A stretch of 64,000 bases of DNA from Myroides albus (GTDB lineage: Bacteria > Bacteroidota > Bacteroidia > Flavobacteriales > Flavobacteriaceae). Both the position numbers and the translations under genes were made by a program. The stretch's first letter is position 1, and the number at the start of each line of letters is the position of its first letter. The notes beneath the pieces were generated by a model. That model made no database searches and had not been told where the DNA came from. It was given only the letters and a program-made list of their open reading frames with translations. Below are positions 63,532 to 64,000 of the stretch, piece by piece. The stretch spans positions 1 through 64,000 of the forward strand of contig NZ_WMJX01000001.1 in assembly GCF_009711045.1 (NCBI RefSeq). Direction: 5' to 3'.

Positions 63532-63942
63532 ATGGATAGACAGACACTTGGTGTTGGATTGAAAGCGCTCGGATTTTTAGCAATCTGCTTTTTAGCGCAT
63601 TATGCGATTATTTCTTTTACGGATTTGGGAAATTCACTTCCTGTATTAGGATATAGTTTATTTGGATTTTATGGATTAGGATTGATTTTTACGATTGTTA
63701 TATTTGCAGCAATGGTAGGGATTAAAAATAGCCTGCCAAATAACTTGGGCTTTGTCTTTTTGGGCTTCATAACGCTTAGGCTTGTCGTTAGTTATCTTTT
63801 TGCTAAGGCAGGTTTAGACAGTGAAAATGTCGATCTGGGATTCAAAGTAAATTTTCTTGTATCTGTTCTGGTTTTTCTTGGGGTAGATGCATATTTGAGC
63901 TATTTCGTTTTGAATAAGAATAGTAGCGCAGAAAAAAGTTAA
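63532..63942 (+). CDS. Small polytopic membrane protein (AtpI-like/DUF6168-like)
   Basis: 136 aa with four membrane helices. In flavobacteria such a gene sits between atpZ and atpB; the label DUF6168 is from memory. No catalytic motif. Probably an assembly factor of the ATP synthase by position. The gene is complete; atpB would start beyond the window. Confidence 0.8.
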   Translation: MDRQTLGVGLKALGFLAICFLAHYAIISFTDLGNSLPVLGYSLFGFYGLGLIFTIVIFAAMVGIKNSLPNNLGFVFLGFITLRLVVSYLFAKAGLDSENVDLGFKVNFLVSVLVFLGVDAYLSYFVLNKNSSAEKS

Positions 63943-63986
63943 CAAAAAAAGTTTCGCATAAAGGTATGATTATATAAGATTTATTG

Positions 63987-63994
63987 TACTTTTG
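63987..63994 (+). promoter_or_regulatory. -7 promoter element, probably of the atp operon
   Basis: TACTTTTG matches TAnnTTTG in the last bases of the window, upstream of the expected atpB. Confidence 0.5.
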
Positions 63995-64000
63995 CACAAA

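Overview
The window is a piece of a low-GC Bacteroidota chromosome, almost certainly Flavobacteriaceae and possibly Myroides-like; the genus is a guess from overall protein character. Support comes from -7 promoter elements of the TAnnTTTG type, the near absence of Shine-Dalgarno sequences, a SprE/PorW type IX secretion gene next to bactofilin and ATP synthase accessory genes, and typical flavobacterial small families (DUF6341, DUF6427, DUF4254, DUF2807, DUF6909; these DUF names are from memory). Apart from one 9 kb polysaccharide locus the genes are mostly housekeeping. Region 1 (1-5.9 kb) looks like the replication origin. Leftward ybeY-mnmG and rightward gltX diverge from a 3.4 kb non-coding stretch. 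It holds six exact TTATCAACA boxes (5116-5444). Three perfect 16-bp parS sites and one degenerate site lie in the first 5 kb; one parS is the core of the mnmG terminator and one is the 3' end of ybeY. Between ybeY and the boxes is a tandem array of about fifteen 114-bp units, most carrying a TTTG-N21-TATATTTG promoter motif that fires leftward. Region 2 (5.9-20.6 kb) holds gltX, an SPFH protein, a YtxH/holin-like envelope operon, glnS, folB, tRNA-Cys, a LysE exporter, rnr with a DUF2807 protein, two YwqK repeat proteins, an acyl-CoA ligase and rpiB. Region 3 (20.6-27.4 kb) is accessory: an exported flavodoxin-RidA fusion divergent from an AraC regulator, several orphan genes, a DUF4846 lipoprotein, a DUF1294 protein, and an intergenic element that recurs at 59.5 kb. 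Region 4 (27.4-43.6 kb) has tex, tatA and a tightly packed rightward operon (M23-like protein, GH3-family enzyme, DUF6909 protein) that continues into a polysaccharide locus: chain-length regulator, rmlC, a shortened rmlD, glycosyltransferases, Wzy-like membrane proteins, UDP-xylose synthase and the initiating polyprenyl glycosylphosphotransferase. No flippase is seen. Region 5 (43.6-56.2 kb) carries purD, DUF6341, DUF6427, upp, DUF4254, a GT9 heptosyltransferase-like gene and apt, then a 1.1 kb non-coding gap with structured-RNA signs, then yicC-gmk-nadD, an iron-type alcohol dehydrogenase, gpsA and a TerC transporter. Region 6 (56.2-64 kb) has a GH32 homologue in which all three catalytic acids appear replaced, a dihaem cytochrome c, an orphan gene, a 1 kb gap with the second copy of the intergenic element, then sprE, bactofilin, atpZ and an AtpI-like protein, ending just before the expected atpB. 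No CRISPR array, complete insertion sequence, prophage or rRNA is seen. The most notable items are the origin region with its promoter-bearing satellite and dual-use parS sites, the GH32 pseudoenzyme, the exported flavodoxin-RidA fusion, and the DUF6909 protein with nucleoside-phosphorylase-like motifs.
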